Shown: positions 15,264-23,780, numbered from the stretch's first letter. The stretch is 41,009 nt of DNA from JBFMCC01 sp037445635 (GCA_037445635.1 JBBIKC010000033.1:1-41009), one strand, 5' to 3'. The notes: generated from the sequence alone by a model not told the origin. Numbers and translations: made by a program.

Positions 15264-16523
15264 TTATGGCGTGAAGGTGCCGAAGTCAACGAACGTGCCG
15301 CCTTCAATGCGACCGGCCAAGAAGTACGGCAGGCTGATATCGCCGTTCTCATTGAACGACCAGGTACCCAGCGCGCCGTCGAAGTCCTTGATGGCGAAGA
15401 CAGCCTTGGTAACGGCCGCGCGATCGGTGGGATCGCCGCCGGCGGCGCATACGTCTTCAATAGCCTTCAGGGCCGCGCCCATCGCATCGTACCCCATGAT
15501 GGCATAGGGTTCCTTGGTCTCGCCGAACTTGGCGGCGTAATCAGCAAGGAACTGCTTGCCTTTCTCGCCGAGGTCCTTCAAGGCCAGGCCAGGGGTGGTT
15601 GCGTAGACACCTTCAGCGGCCGCGCCAGCACCTTCGATCAGGGCGGCGGTGTAGAGGCCGTCGGGGCCAACGAACTTGACCGTTTCATTGTCACCCATGA
15701 TGGCAACTTTGTCCTTCACCATCTGCGCGGCGTTGTTGTCAACCACAGCGCCCAGGAAGATCGCATCCGGTGGGCCGCCGGCGTTGCTGGTGGAGATCTT
15801 GGTCATCAGCGATTTGTAGTCGGCGGCTTTCGGATCGTAACCTTCCTGCGCAATCACGGTGATGCCGCGGGCGGCGGCTTCCTGATTGACGGAGTCGGCT
15901 ACGCCCTTGCCGTAAACTTCCTGATCATCCAGGATGTAGAGGGTCTGCACACCCAGGTCAACCAACAGGTTCGCGATCACCGAACCCTGCAGGTCGTCGG
16001 TCGCGGCCACGCGGGCATAATTGCGAGTGCCGGTTGGGTAGTAGACATCCGGTTCATTCGGCTCCGTCAGTCCCTCGGCCGCGTGAGTCAGGCCGGGATA
16101 GGTGTTGGCCGGCGAGATCATGGCCAGCGGGCCAGCCTGGTTCAGGATCGGGATGGAGAGTTTGGCAGCGCCCGAGTTGAATGTGCCGAGATAGGCCACA
16201 ATGGTGGGATCGGCAGCGGCCTTGTTGGCGTTTTCGGTTTCAACCGCAGGATCCCACTTGCCGAGGGCGGCCGAAGCATCATCCCACGCTTCGTAAACCA
16301 CCGTATATTTGCCGCCGCAGGCCTTGCCGCCGGCCTGCTCGAGGCGCAGCTGCATGGCGTTGACGATGGTCTGCGTCTGGGTCAGCGACGCGCCGGTCAT
16401 CGGCAGCGAGGAAACGATCTTCAGGGTGGCTCCGCCGCCGCCGCCGCCACCGCCGCCGCAGGCGGCCAGCACCATGCTGGCGGCGACCAGAACGGCCATT
16501 AAAGCAAACAAACGCTTGGACAT
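15264..16523 (-). CDS. livK: ABC transporter substrate-binding lipoprotein LivK
   Basis: This 419-residue lipoprotein has a signal peptide ending LAAC with Cys22, directly followed by a run of nine glycines (23-31) encoded by GGC-type codons, then a type 1 periplasmic-binding fold: LKIVSSLPMTGASLTQTQT, YEAWDDASAALGKWDP, AYLGTFNSGAAKLSIPILNQ, MISPANTYPGLT and LYILDDQEVYGKG. It would capture the solute outside the membrane and deliver it to LivHMGF. The start has GGAGGAG 7 bases upstream. It is the first gene of the liv operon, transcribed from the promoter at 16719-16747 through a 190-base leader. Confidence 0.93.
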   Translation of the reverse strand: MSKRLFALMAVLVAASMVLAACGGGGGGGGGATLKIVSSLPMTGASLTQTQTIVNAMQLRLEQAGGKACGGKYTVVYEAWDDASAALGKWDPAVETENANKAAADPTIVAYLGTFNSGAAKLSIPILNQAGPLAMISPANTYPGLTHAAEGLTEPNEPDVYYPTGTRNYARVAATDDLQGSVIANLLVDLGVQTLYILDDQEVYGKGVADSVNQEAAARGITVIAQEGYDPKAADYKSLMTKISTSNAGGPPDAIFLGAVVDNNAAQMVKDKVAIMGDNETVKFVGPDGLYTAALIEGAGAAAEGVYATTPGLALKDLGEKGKQFLADYAAKFGETKEPYAIMGYDAMGAALKAIEDVCAAGGDPTDRAAVTKAVFAIKDFDGALGTWSFNENGDISLPYFLAGRIEGGTFVDFGTFTP

Positions 16524-16539
16524 TTCTTGCTCCTCCGAA

Positions 16540-16611
16540 TTATGTTAGGTGAATCTTGGCGCCCATTTCAGGGCCCGACGTCATTGGCAGACAATGCAGG
16601 CGTGTCGGCAT
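16540..16611 (-). CDS. Possible 23-residue leader peptide ahead of livK
   Basis: In the livK leader a complete anti-16S match, AAAGGAGGTGAT, runs directly into ATG at 16611 and opens a 23-codon frame (MPTRLHCLPMTSGPEMGAKI...) that stops 16 bases before the livK ATG. The spacing between the Shine-Dalgarno core and this ATG is very short, so the peptide may not be made and the motif may instead be a ribosome standby site. There is no run of Leu, Ile or Val codons that would support classical attenuation. Low confidence as a gene. Confidence 0.25.
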   Translation of the reverse strand: MPTRLHCLPMTSGPEMGAKIHLT

Positions 16612-16718
16612 CACCTCCTTTCGGCGATCTCTTACAAAGAAAGCCGGAGAAACATGCTCGTAGTGCAATTTCTCGCGGCCGGTGCAAAACCTCTAACCCT
16701 ATCCATTAGATTCACGCA

Positions 16719-16747
16719 ATGGTAAAACAAATCATTTTCACGGTCAA
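16719..16747 (-). promoter_or_regulatory. Sigma-70-like promoter of the liv operon
   Basis: On the minus strand TTGACC (16747-16742), 17 bp, and TACCAT (16724-16719) form a good promoter. Transcription would start near 16712 and give a leader of about 190 bases before livK. The promoter begins only about 19 bp after the stop of the upstream cyclic-nucleotide-binding gene. Confidence 0.65.
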
Positions 16748-16765
16748 GGGGCAGTTTATTGAAAG

Positions 16766-17269
16766 TCATTTGGGCTGCGGTTTATACAGCAACTGCTCCC
16801 GGATTCTCAAATCGGTGTTGCGAATCTTCATAGCAAGGTCGGCGGCCAGGTTGTGCATGAGCCGATAACCCAGCTGGGGATATGTCTCGCACAGCATGAT
16901 TAATTTGTCGCGCGGGATGACCAGCAGGCGCGTATCTTTCAGGGCGGCGCGCGCCGTCGCTGACCGTAGTCCCTCGTCCACCAACGCAACCTCGCCGAAC
17001 GACTGGCCGCGCCGCAGGGTGGCGATGCGTGTTTCCTTCGGCTCGCTTCTCGAAGGACTGCCGACCAGCGCCGGGTTAATCAGGATATCCACTTCCCCCT
17101 GGGCAATTACATAGAGTTCCTTGCTATCGTTATTTTCCCGAAAGATCGTCTCGCCTTCCTGAAAAACGGTTTCCTGACACAAGTTGGCCACGAGTTCCAA
17201 TTGCGTCGGCGTAAATTGATAGAAGATGTCGCTCTGTTTTAGAAAGTTGATCAATGAGCCTGTAGCCAT
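16766..17269 (-). CDS. Stand-alone cyclic-nucleotide-binding domain protein
   Basis: This 167-residue protein is one cNMP-binding (Crp-type) beta-roll: FYQFTPTQLELVANLCQET, EGETIFRENN, LYVIAQGEVDILI, and the phosphate-binding cassette GQSFGEVALVDEGLRSATARA with the arginine that contacts the cyclic phosphate. There is no helix-turn-helix after it; the C-terminus is a helix ending KIRNTDLRIREQLL, so it is not a Crp-like transcription factor by itself. It may bind a partner through that helix. The start at 17269 has GAGG upstream and its own promoter. A longer frame to 17329 would run across the -10 box, so it was rejected. Confidence 0.85.
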   Translation of the reverse strand: MATGSLINFLKQSDIFYQFTPTQLELVANLCQETVFQEGETIFRENNDSKELYVIAQGEVDILINPALVGSPSRSEPKETRIATLRRGQSFGEVALVDEGLRSATARAALKDTRLLVIPRDKLIMLCETYPQLGYRLMHNLAADLAMKIRNTDLRIREQLLYKPQPK

Positions 17270-17293
17270 GCCAGCCTCGTTACCTTGTGAAAG

Positions 17294-17322
17294 AGTGTAG
17301 CATAAACACCGACCCGATGCAA
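17294..17322 (-). promoter_or_regulatory. Extended -10 promoter of the cNMP-binding gene
   Basis: On the minus strand TTGCAT (17322-17317), a 17-bp spacer ending in TGC, and TACACT (17299-17294) give an extended -10 promoter. It lies 24 bp before the start codon at 17269 and supports the short start. Confidence 0.6.
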
Positions 17323-17365
17323 CTGACAAATTTCACGATATTTGGATGATGCTTGCTTCCCGGGG

Positions 17366-18769
17366 CTACGGGTATTGTCGGTTGAGCCAGTCCAGCGGCT
17401 CGACCTGGACGCCGTTTACCCACAGCTCCCAGTGCAGGTGCGCGCCGGTGACGCGGCCGGTCCCGCCTACCAGGCCGATGATCTGTCCCTGCTCCACCAT
17501 ATCTCCCACCTGGACCTTGAACTCGCTCTGGTGCCAGAAGCCGCTGTATACACCCCAGCCGTGGTCAATGATTGTCGCGTTGCCGCGCACGGTCAGGGGT
17601 CCAGTGAAGACCACGACGCCCGGTGCCGGCGCGGTGATGGGCAGACCCGTCCCACCGCCGAAGTCCACGCCGGTATGAAAACTTTGTATCTGTAAATCCG
17701 TGCCCTGACCGATGTACAGCCTCCGACTACCAAATCTCGATGTGAAATACGTGGATTCGGCGTAGAGTGAGGCAGGCGTGGTGAACGGACCCTGCCAGTA
17801 TCGTAGCGGTGTCGCACCCGAAACAACACTCAGTACCTGGTTTTGTTCCGGCGCGGTATTGGCTGGGTCGATCGTCTCTGCCGGCACATATAAGTCAGGA
17901 TCGGTCAGGTAATTGCCGGAAGCTACGAGAATGTTCTGTTCGTACGATTGTGTACTGCCATCGCTGAGGGTTGCATCCAGGCGAAGCGGGTAAATGCCCG
18001 GCTCGAGCAGGGCATGGACTCCCTGTAAGGCCACCTGCCGACCGTCGCCCAGCGGAAAAAAGTGCAATGGCATGTCCACGAGAATGCCGCCCAGAACGAT
18101 ATTATCGTTTACCGGTTGGACAATGATCTCGGCTGTTCCGCCCTGCTTGACCGGCAGAGTGACCACCTCGGCGCTGACGAAAACCGGGGGCAGGCCGCTG
18201 GCAGGCTGGTCGCCGGGGCCGCCCGGGGCGTAAAGTACGTCGCCGGGCAGTGCGGACCAATTGTCAGTCAGCGCATTGAGCGAGGCGAGTGTCCAAACGT
18301 CGCTGTTCTGGCGGACAGCCATCTCCAACAGGCTTTCACCGGACTGCAGGCTGAAATGAGCACTCAGCCCGGTCTTGCCTTCTTCCTGTGGGATGATCAA
18401 GCTGGCGCCGATGTACAATTCCGTGGGGCTGACCAGCCGGTTGAGTTTTCGCAACAGGGACGCTGGCACCTGGGTCTGCCGGCTGATGGCGCGGAACGAA
18501 TCGCCGAAGTTGATCACCCTTGTATTGAGAATGCCCGTCACGCCTTCGAGGCCGGGGATGATGAGTTCCTGGCCGGCCGCAAGCAGATTGGGATCGGTGG
18601 TGCCGTTGACGGCGATGAGTTCCTCCACCGTCACATTGAAGCGCGCCGCAATGGAAGAGAGTGTGTCACCCGGCTGGACGATGTAGATCGGCCCGCTTTC
18701 CTGCGCGGCCGCGGGCGCCGGGAAGATCATCAATATCAATGCCAGGAGTACCGGGAGGAACTTACGCAT
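17366..18769 (-). CDS. Secreted LysM and M23 peptidoglycan endopeptidase
   Basis: The 467-residue product has a signal peptide (residues 1-22, cleaved near AAAQES), then three LysM-like peptidoglycan-binding modules at about 28-72 (YIVQPGDTLSSIAARFNV), 85-127 (FGDSFRAISRQTQV) and 135-180 (SLQSGESLLEMAVRQN). A beta-rich domain follows, and a C-terminal M23 metallopeptidase carries the complete zinc site: HTGVDFGGG (HxxxD) and GAHLHWEL (HxH). It would cleave peptide cross-bridges in the cell wall. The catalytic site is intact here, unlike in the three LysM lipoproteins at 27579-32366. It overlaps the upstream DUF192 gene by 8 bp. Confidence 0.92.
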   Translation of the reverse strand: MRKFLPVLLALILMIFPAPAAAQESGPIYIVQPGDTLSSIAARFNVTVEELIAVNGTTDPNLLAAGQELIIPGLEGVTGILNTRVINFGDSFRAISRQTQVPASLLRKLNRLVSPTELYIGASLIIPQEEGKTGLSAHFSLQSGESLLEMAVRQNSDVWTLASLNALTDNWSALPGDVLYAPGGPGDQPASGLPPVFVSAEVVTLPVKQGGTAEIIVQPVNDNIVLGGILVDMPLHFFPLGDGRQVALQGVHALLEPGIYPLRLDATLSDGSTQSYEQNILVASGNYLTDPDLYVPAETIDPANTAPEQNQVLSVVSGATPLRYWQGPFTTPASLYAESTYFTSRFGSRRLYIGQGTDLQIQSFHTGVDFGGGTGLPITAPAPGVVVFTGPLTVRGNATIIDHGWGVYSGFWHQSEFKVQVGDMVEQGQIIGLVGGTGRVTGAHLHWELWVNGVQVEPLDWLNRQYP

Positions 18770-19133
18770 TCTCGAATTTTACCGTATCCCCGACGTGATA
18801 ATCGCCGAACCTTCCTGCATGGATTTCGAGGACGTATTTTGCCGGTACCTTCGACAGGTAGGCAGGCTTCCACGCTTTGGCAAGCACTTTATCCACCACC
18901 TTCATGTCCGAGTTGATCCAGAACACGGCCAGGTCGAATCCGACTCCCAGCATGTGGATGGACGAGTCGAGGCGGCTGTCGCGTCCGAAGACGAGCAGCA
19001 GGCCCTCGTCCGGGGAAAGAGGCGGGCGGAATGTCAGGCCGCGCAGGCGGCACAGGAATGAGGCGCAATATATCACGCGCGCGGGCGCTGCGAGCGGACG
19101 AGTCGTGTTTTGAATCAGGACGATACGCGGCAT
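18762..19133 (-). CDS. DUF192 family protein
   Basis: This 123-residue protein matches the DUF192 pattern: ASFLCRLRGLTFRPPL, EGLLLVFGRDSRLDSSIHMLGVGFDLAVFWINSD, and a C-terminal YVLEIHAGRFGDYHVGDTVKF. The family folds as a small beta-barrel of unknown function, often next to secreted or membrane proteins. No signal peptide is visible in this copy. It is co-transcribed with the LysM/M23 peptidase gene (8-bp overlap). No clear Shine-Dalgarno sequence precedes the ATG; TACAAC lies 6 bases upstream of it, so the mRNA might be leaderless. Confidence 0.85.
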   Translation of the reverse strand: MPRIVLIQNTTRPLAAPARVIYCASFLCRLRGLTFRPPLSPDEGLLLVFGRDSRLDSSIHMLGVGFDLAVFWINSDMKVVDKVLAKAWKPAYLSKVPAKYVLEIHAGRFGDYHVGDTVKFENA

Positions 19134-19150
19134 GGTCTTGTTGTAGAAGG

Positions 19151-19182
19151 ACGGGGCGCCTCAATTTTGGGAGGCGCCCCGT
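19151..19182 (-). terminator. Hairpin after the response regulator gene
   Basis: A perfect 12-bp GC-rich stem (ACGGGGCGCCTC at 19151-19162 and GAGGCGCCCCGT at 19171-19182) with an 8-base loop follows the response regulator stop by 14 bp. On the minus strand it is followed by CCTTCTACAA rather than a T-run, so termination may be imperfect. Confidence 0.6.
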
Positions 19183-19196
19183 TTCGAGTTCCAGGG

Positions 19197-19595
19197 TCAG
19201 GAGGATACCGGTCTTTGGCTGAACACCTTTTCGACGCTGTTCAACAGTTCCTGCGGGCTGAACGGCTTGGCGATGTAATCGTCCACCTTGGCGATGTGCA
19301 GGCCCAGGACTTTATCTATGCTCTGCGCCTTGGCGGTGACGACGATGACCGGGATGTGGCGGGTAGCCTCGTCGGCTTTCATTTGCTGGTATACTTCCCA
19401 GCCGTCCATATCGGGCATCATCAAGTCGAGCAAAACCAAGTCGGGTCGTTTCTCGCGTACTTTCTTCAGCCCGTCCGTTCCGCCTGCGGCTCCTTCCACT
19501 TCAAATCCCCGGCGGCTCAAAATGAGGCGGATCAGGTCAACCATCTCTGGTTCGTCTTCGATGCAGAGGATATGCTTGATGCTCTTGTCGCTCAT
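19197..19595 (-). CDS. Single-domain response regulator (CheY-like receiver)
   Basis: The 132-residue product is a lone receiver domain: acidic pair Glu13-Asp14 (CIEDEPEM), phosphoacceptor Asp57 in LVLLDLMMPDMDGWE, conserved Thr87 in VIVVTAKA, and Lys110 in DYIAKPFSP. There is no output domain, so after phosphorylation it would act through protein contact. No histidine kinase is encoded nearby. The ATG is preceded by AAAGGAAAGG. A hairpin follows the stop. Confidence 0.93.
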   Translation of the reverse strand: MSDKSIKHILCIEDEPEMVDLIRLILSRRGFEVEGAAGGTDGLKKVREKRPDLVLLDLMMPDMDGWEVYQQMKADEATRHIPVIVVTAKAQSIDKVLGLHIAKVDDYIAKPFSPQELLNSVEKVFSQRPVSS

Positions 19596-19690
19596 GCCTT
19601 TCCTTTTTGCAAGGTAAGTTTACCATAAATCAACTTGACGACGGATGGGAAATCATTGCTTTCACGTTGCGTTTGTCTGAGCGGGACGGT

Positions 19691-19944
19691 TTGAAGATTG
19701 CCGCCTGGAATGTAGACAGATTGCGTACCGCGCTGGCAAAGGGCGCGCGGGACTGGGCCTTCGGACAGAAGCCGGCGTTTTCTGTCTGCAGGAGGTCGAG
19801 GCACGCCCCGATCAATTGCGGAAGGAACAGCGGATGGCTCCTGTTTGCGAGGCGATCTGGAGTGTGATCCTCCACGAAAAATGCCCGGCTCCGACCGCTG
19901 CCCGGTGGAATTGCGGATCGCGCACACATGGTTTTCGGAGCTGA
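19691..19944 (+). pseudogene. Remnant of an exonuclease III (Xth/ExoA) gene with a frameshift
   Basis: From a TTG at 19691 the plus strand reads LKIAAWNVDRLRTALAKGARDW, the typical opening of exonuclease III/AP endonuclease (usually MKIATWNVN-x-(I/L)R-A-L-x-KGA-x-DW). After about 19757 the similarity moves to another frame, which reads VFCLQEVEARPDQLRKEQRM (from 19777), the next conserved block with the metal-binding glutamate of LQE. That frame ends at a TGA at 19942-19944 without the rest of the enzyme (normally about 260 residues). So about the first quarter of the gene remains, with a net one- or two-base indel near 19757-19770. It fills the otherwise empty 455-bp gap between the response regulator gene and ftsH. 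Confidence 0.7.
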
Positions 19945-20015
19945 TTGGTTTTGACAGAAATTTATTAGAGAATCATATAAATAATTCCGCCGGGCTACTC
20001 TCAGCGCGCCCGGAT

Positions 20016-20024
20016 TGGTATAAT
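20016..20024 (+). promoter_or_regulatory. Extended -10 promoter of ftsH
   Basis: TGGTATAAT is a perfect extended -10 element, with a predicted start near 20031, about 20 bases before the TTG start codon. A second possible promoter, TTGACA at 19951 with TATAAA at 19976 (19-bp spacer), lies further upstream. Confidence 0.6.
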
Positions 20025-20050
20025 GTTGGTGCAATTATACGGAGGCTCCT

Positions 20051-21910
20051 TTGAATTCACCGCGAAGCCAATCTTTTCTTGTAACGTTCCTGCTCATCTT
20101 GGCAGTTCTGGCCATGGTCTACATGGCGCTCCAGCAAAACCCTAGTGACCAGAAAGATCTGACCATCAGCGAGGTGGCACTAGTGATCCAGAAGGGGCAG
20201 GTTGCCAGGATCGTCGTGGAGAACGACGACCGCCTGCGCGTGATATTCGCATCCGGGGAGGAGAAATTTTCCCGCAAAGAACCTGTCACCACACTGGTGG
20301 ATCAACTCATCAGCCTGGGCGTGAGCACCGAACAACTTTCCGCCGAGAATGTCAAGATCGAGGTCGAAGCGCCCTCCTCGTGGGCGGGCATTCTGAGCGC
20401 GGCTGTTTACATCCTGCCGGTCGTTTTCATGGCCGGCGTGCTATGGTTCATCTTCCGCCAGGCACAGGGATCGAACAACGCCGCCATGTCGTTCGGCAAG
20501 AGCCGCGCCCGCATGTTCAGCGGCGACCATCCCACCGTCACGTTCGAGGACGTGGCCGGTGTGGACGAATCGAAAGAGGAACTCAAGGAAGTCGTCGAGT
20601 TCCTGAAAGAACCGCAGAAGTTCATCCAATTGGGCGCGCGCATCCCGAAGGGCGTTCTGCTGGTCGGCCCGCCCGGCACAGGCAAAACTCTTTTGGCCAA
20701 GGCGGTCTCCGGCGAGGCGGGCGTGCCGTTCTTCTCCATCTCCGGCTCGGAGTTCGTCGAGATGTTCGTGGGTGTGGGTGCCAGCCGCGTGCGCGACCTG
20801 TTCGACCAGGCGCGCCGCCATTCGCCCTGTATCATCTTCGTGGACGAAATCGACGCGGTCGGCCGCCAGCGCGGCGCGGGTTTGGGCGGCTCGCACGACG
20901 AGCGCGAACAGACCCTGAACCAGATGCTGGTGGAAATGGATGGCTTCGACACCGACACGAACATCATCATCATGGCCGCCACCAACCGCCCGGACATCCT
21001 CGATCCCGCGCTTCTGCGCCCCGGCCGCTTTGACCGCCGTGTGACGCTGGACCGCCCGGACGTAAAGGGCCGCGAGGCCATCTTGAAAGTTCATGTGAAA
21101 GGCAAACCGCTGGAGCCCACCGTTGACCTGGCTTCGTTGGCGCGCGGGACGCCCGGTTTTGTCGGCGCGGACCTGGAGAACCTGGTCAACGAGGGCGCCA
21201 TCCTCGCCGCCCGCCGCAACAAGAAGTCTATCGGCCAGTCCGAGCTGGAAGAGGCTATCGAGCGCGTCGTGATGGGACCCGAACGAAAGTCCCGCCTGAT
21301 CTCGGACGAGGAAAAACGCATCATTGCCTACCACGAGGCGGGTCACGCGGTGGTGGCGAACGCCATCTCCGAAGCCGATCCCGTCCAAAAAGTGACCATC
21401 GTCGGCCGCGGCCAGGCTGGCGGCGTCACCTGGTTCCGCCCGGACGAAGACCGCCTGCTGATGTCGCGCAAGAAACTGCTCGCCACGCTGACCATGGCTC
21501 TCGGCGGCCGCGCCGCGGAAGAGTTGATCTTCGATGACATCACCTCCGGTGCCTCCAACGATATCGAGCAGGTGACGCGCATGGCTCGCGCCATGGTCAC
21601 CCGTTTGGGCATGAGCAGCGAGATGGGCAACATGGTCTATGGGCAGAAAGAGGAGTTGATCTTCCTCGGCCGTGAGATCTCGGAACAGCGTGACTACTCC
21701 GAGGCGATTGCCGAGCAGATTGACCGCGAAGTCCGCAAGATCGTGGACGAGGCCTACCAGCAGGCCAAGGCGTTGTTGAAGAAATACCGCAAGCAGTTGG
21801 ATGCGGTCGCGGCGAAACTGCTCGAAGTCGAGTCGATTACGCGCGAGGAATTCGAGGCTATCTTCCCGCCGCCGTTCCCGAAGAAAAGCGGCACGCCGCA
21901 ACCGGCGTAA
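20051..21910 (+). CDS. ftsH: ATP-dependent zinc metalloprotease FtsH
   Basis: This 619-residue membrane protease degrades misfolded membrane proteins and specific regulators. Two membrane segments (residues 9-28 and about 113-135) flank a small extracytoplasmic domain. The AAA+ module has Walker A GPPGTGKT (206-213), Walker B IIFVDEID (261-268), the pore motif FVGVGASRVRDLF, and the second region of homology ATNRPDILDPALLRPGRFDR. The zinc site is HEAGH (428-432), with the distal acidic ligand expected in the conserved SNDIEQVT segment. The start codon is TTG, supported by GGAGG 5 bases upstream and by the residue order. The gene is monocistronic, with an extended -10 promoter and a terminator after it. 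Confidence 0.97.
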   Translation: MNSPRSQSFLVTFLLILAVLAMVYMALQQNPSDQKDLTISEVALVIQKGQVARIVVENDDRLRVIFASGEEKFSRKEPVTTLVDQLISLGVSTEQLSAENVKIEVEAPSSWAGILSAAVYILPVVFMAGVLWFIFRQAQGSNNAAMSFGKSRARMFSGDHPTVTFEDVAGVDESKEELKEVVEFLKEPQKFIQLGARIPKGVLLVGPPGTGKTLLAKAVSGEAGVPFFSISGSEFVEMFVGVGASRVRDLFDQARRHSPCIIFVDEIDAVGRQRGAGLGGSHDEREQTLNQMLVEMDGFDTDTNIIIMAATNRPDILDPALLRPGRFDRRVTLDRPDVKGREAILKVHVKGKPLEPTVDLASLARGTPGFVGADLENLVNEGAILAARRNKKSIGQSELEEAIERVVMGPERKSRLISDEEKRIIAYHEAGHAVVANAISEADPVQKVTIVGRGQAGGVTWFRPDEDRLLMSRKKLLATLTMALGGRAAEELIFDDITSGASNDIEQVTRMARAMVTRLGMSSEMGNMVYGQKEELIFLGREISEQRDYSEAIAEQIDREVRKIVDEAYQQAKALLKKYRKQLDAVAAKLLEVESITREEFEAIFPPPFPKKSGTPQPA

Positions 21911-21942
21911 CAGTTTCGTAGTTCGGGTTGTAACTGGAATGT

Positions 21943-21976
21943 AAAGAGGCTCTCCAGATGGAAAGCCTCTTTTGCA
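21943..21976 (+). terminator. Rho-independent terminator of ftsH
   Basis: AAAGAGGCT (21943-21951) and AGCCTCTTT (21964-21972) pair as a 9-bp stem with a 12-base loop and run into TTTT, 32 bp after the ftsH stop. Confidence 0.8.
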
Positions 21977-22001
21977 TTCATTCCCAAATACTCGACACGA
22001 A

Positions 22002-23705
22002 CTACGGATTGGCTTCCTTGTGCTGTCTCACCAACTCGCGCCGCAAAATCTTTCCAACGGTCGTCTTCGGTAATTCGCTTCTGAATTCGTAGTGGGTGGG
22101 GACTTTATATGGAGCAAGCCGTTCCTTGCAAAACGCCTTGAGTTCCTCCTCGGTGGCCGACTCGCCGGGCTTGAGCACGATCCACGCCTTGACCGTCTCG
22201 CCGCGATACGGATCGGGGATGCCGGCTACGCCCACCTCCAATATCTTGGGATGCGCCGCCAGCACCTCTTCCACTTCGCGCGGCCAGACCTGGAAACCGC
22301 CCGGCTTAATCAATTCCTTCTTGCGATCCACGATGTAGAAGTAGCCGTCTTCGTCCATACGGCCGATGTCGCCGGTGAACAGCCAGGTGTTGCCGTCCTT
22401 GAGCTGCCGCAGGGTATTGGCGGTCTCGGTCGGCATGTTGTGATAGCCTTTCATCACCTGTGGGCCGCGTACGACGATCTCGCCGATTTCGCCCTGTGCC
22501 AGTTCGGTTTCGCCGTCATCGAGGTTGATGATCTTCACGTCCACGTCCGGCAGAGGCATGCCGATGGAGCCCGTTTTGTTCACGCCGTTGAGCGGGTTGC
22601 AATGTGTGGCGGTCGGCGCCTCGGAGAGGCCGTAGCCTTCGAAGACTTTACCGCCGCTCAACCGTTCGAAGGTCTCCTTGGTTTCACGCATCAGAGGCGC
22701 GGAACCTGAAATGCAAGCCTTGATGGAGCGCAGGCTGACCTTCCCTGCCTGCACTTCGGGACGGTTATTGATGGCGTTGTACAGCGCGGGCACGCCGGGG
22801 AAGATGGTCGGGTTGTATTTGTGGATGTTTTCCAACACATCGGGGATGTCGCGCGCATTGGGTATCATCACCATGCTTGCGCCCGCGGCCATGGCGAAGT
22901 GCATGCCTGCCACCATGCCATAGACGTGGAACAGCGGGATGGCCATGAGAACGACCTCCTTGCCCTCGTCCAGGCCGGTCATCCAGGATTTGATTTGCAG
23001 GGTGTTGGCGATCACATTGCGATGCAGGGCCACCGCGCCCTTCGAGATGCCGGTCGTGCCGCCGCTGTATTGGAACAGCGCCACGTCGTCCGAGCCGATG
23101 TCCAGTTTGGGGCGCGCCGAAGGCGGGGTTTCGGCGATCAGGTCCTTCATCCAGACATCGCCCGCGCCCAGCCCGCCCTCGATGCGGAATCCGCCCTTTT
23201 TCTCGCGCGCCAGCGTGAACAGGAATCGCAGAAGCGGGGGCAGGGCTTCCTTCAAGTTGGTGACGATCAACTTCTTGATCTTCGTCTTCGGCTGGGCGGT
23301 CTTGATCGTCTTATAGAAGTTGGTCATCACGAACATGACCTCGATGCCCGCGTCGCTGGCCTGGTATTCGATCTCGGTGGGAGTATAAAGCGGGTTGGTC
23401 GCCACCACCACGCCGCCCGCTTTCAGGATGCCGAAATAAGCCATCACGAACTGCGGCGTGTTCGGCATGAAGATGCCCACCCGGTCACCCTTCTTAACGC
23501 CCATCTTCGCCAGCGCCCCCGCGATGCGGTCCGTGATCTCGTTCATCTCCTTGTACGTCACGACCGCGCCTTTGAAAATCGTGCAGGCACGGTCGGGATA
23601 CTTCTGGGCGGATTGTTCCAGGAACTGGAACAGCGGCCCGCTGGGATATTCGATGGTTGCCGGCACTCCTTTGTCGTAATTCTTGACCCACGGACGATCT
23701 TTCAT
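22002..23705 (-). CDS. fadD: Long-chain acyl-CoA ligase (AMP-forming)
   Basis: This 567-residue enzyme of the ANL superfamily activates a fatty acid to its CoA thioester by way of an acyl-adenylate. Motifs in order: P-loop-like YSGGTTGISKGAV, the adenylate motif EGYGLSEAPTATH, WLFTGDIGRMDEDGYFYIVDRKKELIKPGG with the hinge region, and the C-terminal catalytic lysine in PKTTVGKILRREL. Chain-length preference cannot be read with certainty. The start was placed at 23705 (MKDRPWV) because the promoter lies at 23752-23780, which rules out the longer frame, and AAAGGAGG precedes this ATG. An ATG at 23747 would coincide with the likely transcription start. It is transcribed alone. Confidence 0.92.
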   Translation of the reverse strand: MKDRPWVKNYDKGVPATIEYPSGPLFQFLEQSAQKYPDRACTIFKGAVVTYKEMNEITDRIAGALAKMGVKKGDRVGIFMPNTPQFVMAYFGILKAGGVVVATNPLYTPTEIEYQASDAGIEVMFVMTNFYKTIKTAQPKTKIKKLIVTNLKEALPPLLRFLFTLAREKKGGFRIEGGLGAGDVWMKDLIAETPPSARPKLDIGSDDVALFQYSGGTTGISKGAVALHRNVIANTLQIKSWMTGLDEGKEVVLMAIPLFHVYGMVAGMHFAMAAGASMVMIPNARDIPDVLENIHKYNPTIFPGVPALYNAINNRPEVQAGKVSLRSIKACISGSAPLMRETKETFERLSGGKVFEGYGLSEAPTATHCNPLNGVNKTGSIGMPLPDVDVKIINLDDGETELAQGEIGEIVVRGPQVMKGYHNMPTETANTLRQLKDGNTWLFTGDIGRMDEDGYFYIVDRKKELIKPGGFQVWPREVEEVLAAHPKILEVGVAGIPDPYRGETVKAWIVLKPGESATEEELKAFCKERLAPYKVPTHYEFRSELPKTTVGKILRRELVRQHKEANP

Positions 23706-23751
23706 GTCAGCCTCGCCTCCTTTGGATAGGTGTTGTTGATTCGACATAATT

Positions 23752-23780
23752 AGTATATACATGAAAAATCGAAAAGTCAA
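23752..23780 (-). promoter_or_regulatory. Sigma-70-like promoter of the acyl-CoA ligase gene
   Basis: On the minus strand TTGACT (23780-23775), 17 bp, and TATACT (23757-23752) form one of the best promoters in the window. It lies between miaA and the ligase gene. Confidence 0.75.

Noticed and set aside
17270..17329. Longer start for the cNMP-binding protein at 17329
   Set aside because: The added residues are coded by the promoter -10 region and ribosome site and show no family similarity.
23706..23780. Upstream start codons of the acyl-CoA ligase frame (23780 and 23747)
   Set aside because: A near-consensus promoter covers 23752-23780, so the first is outside the transcript and the second is at its very start; AAAGGAGG supports 23705.
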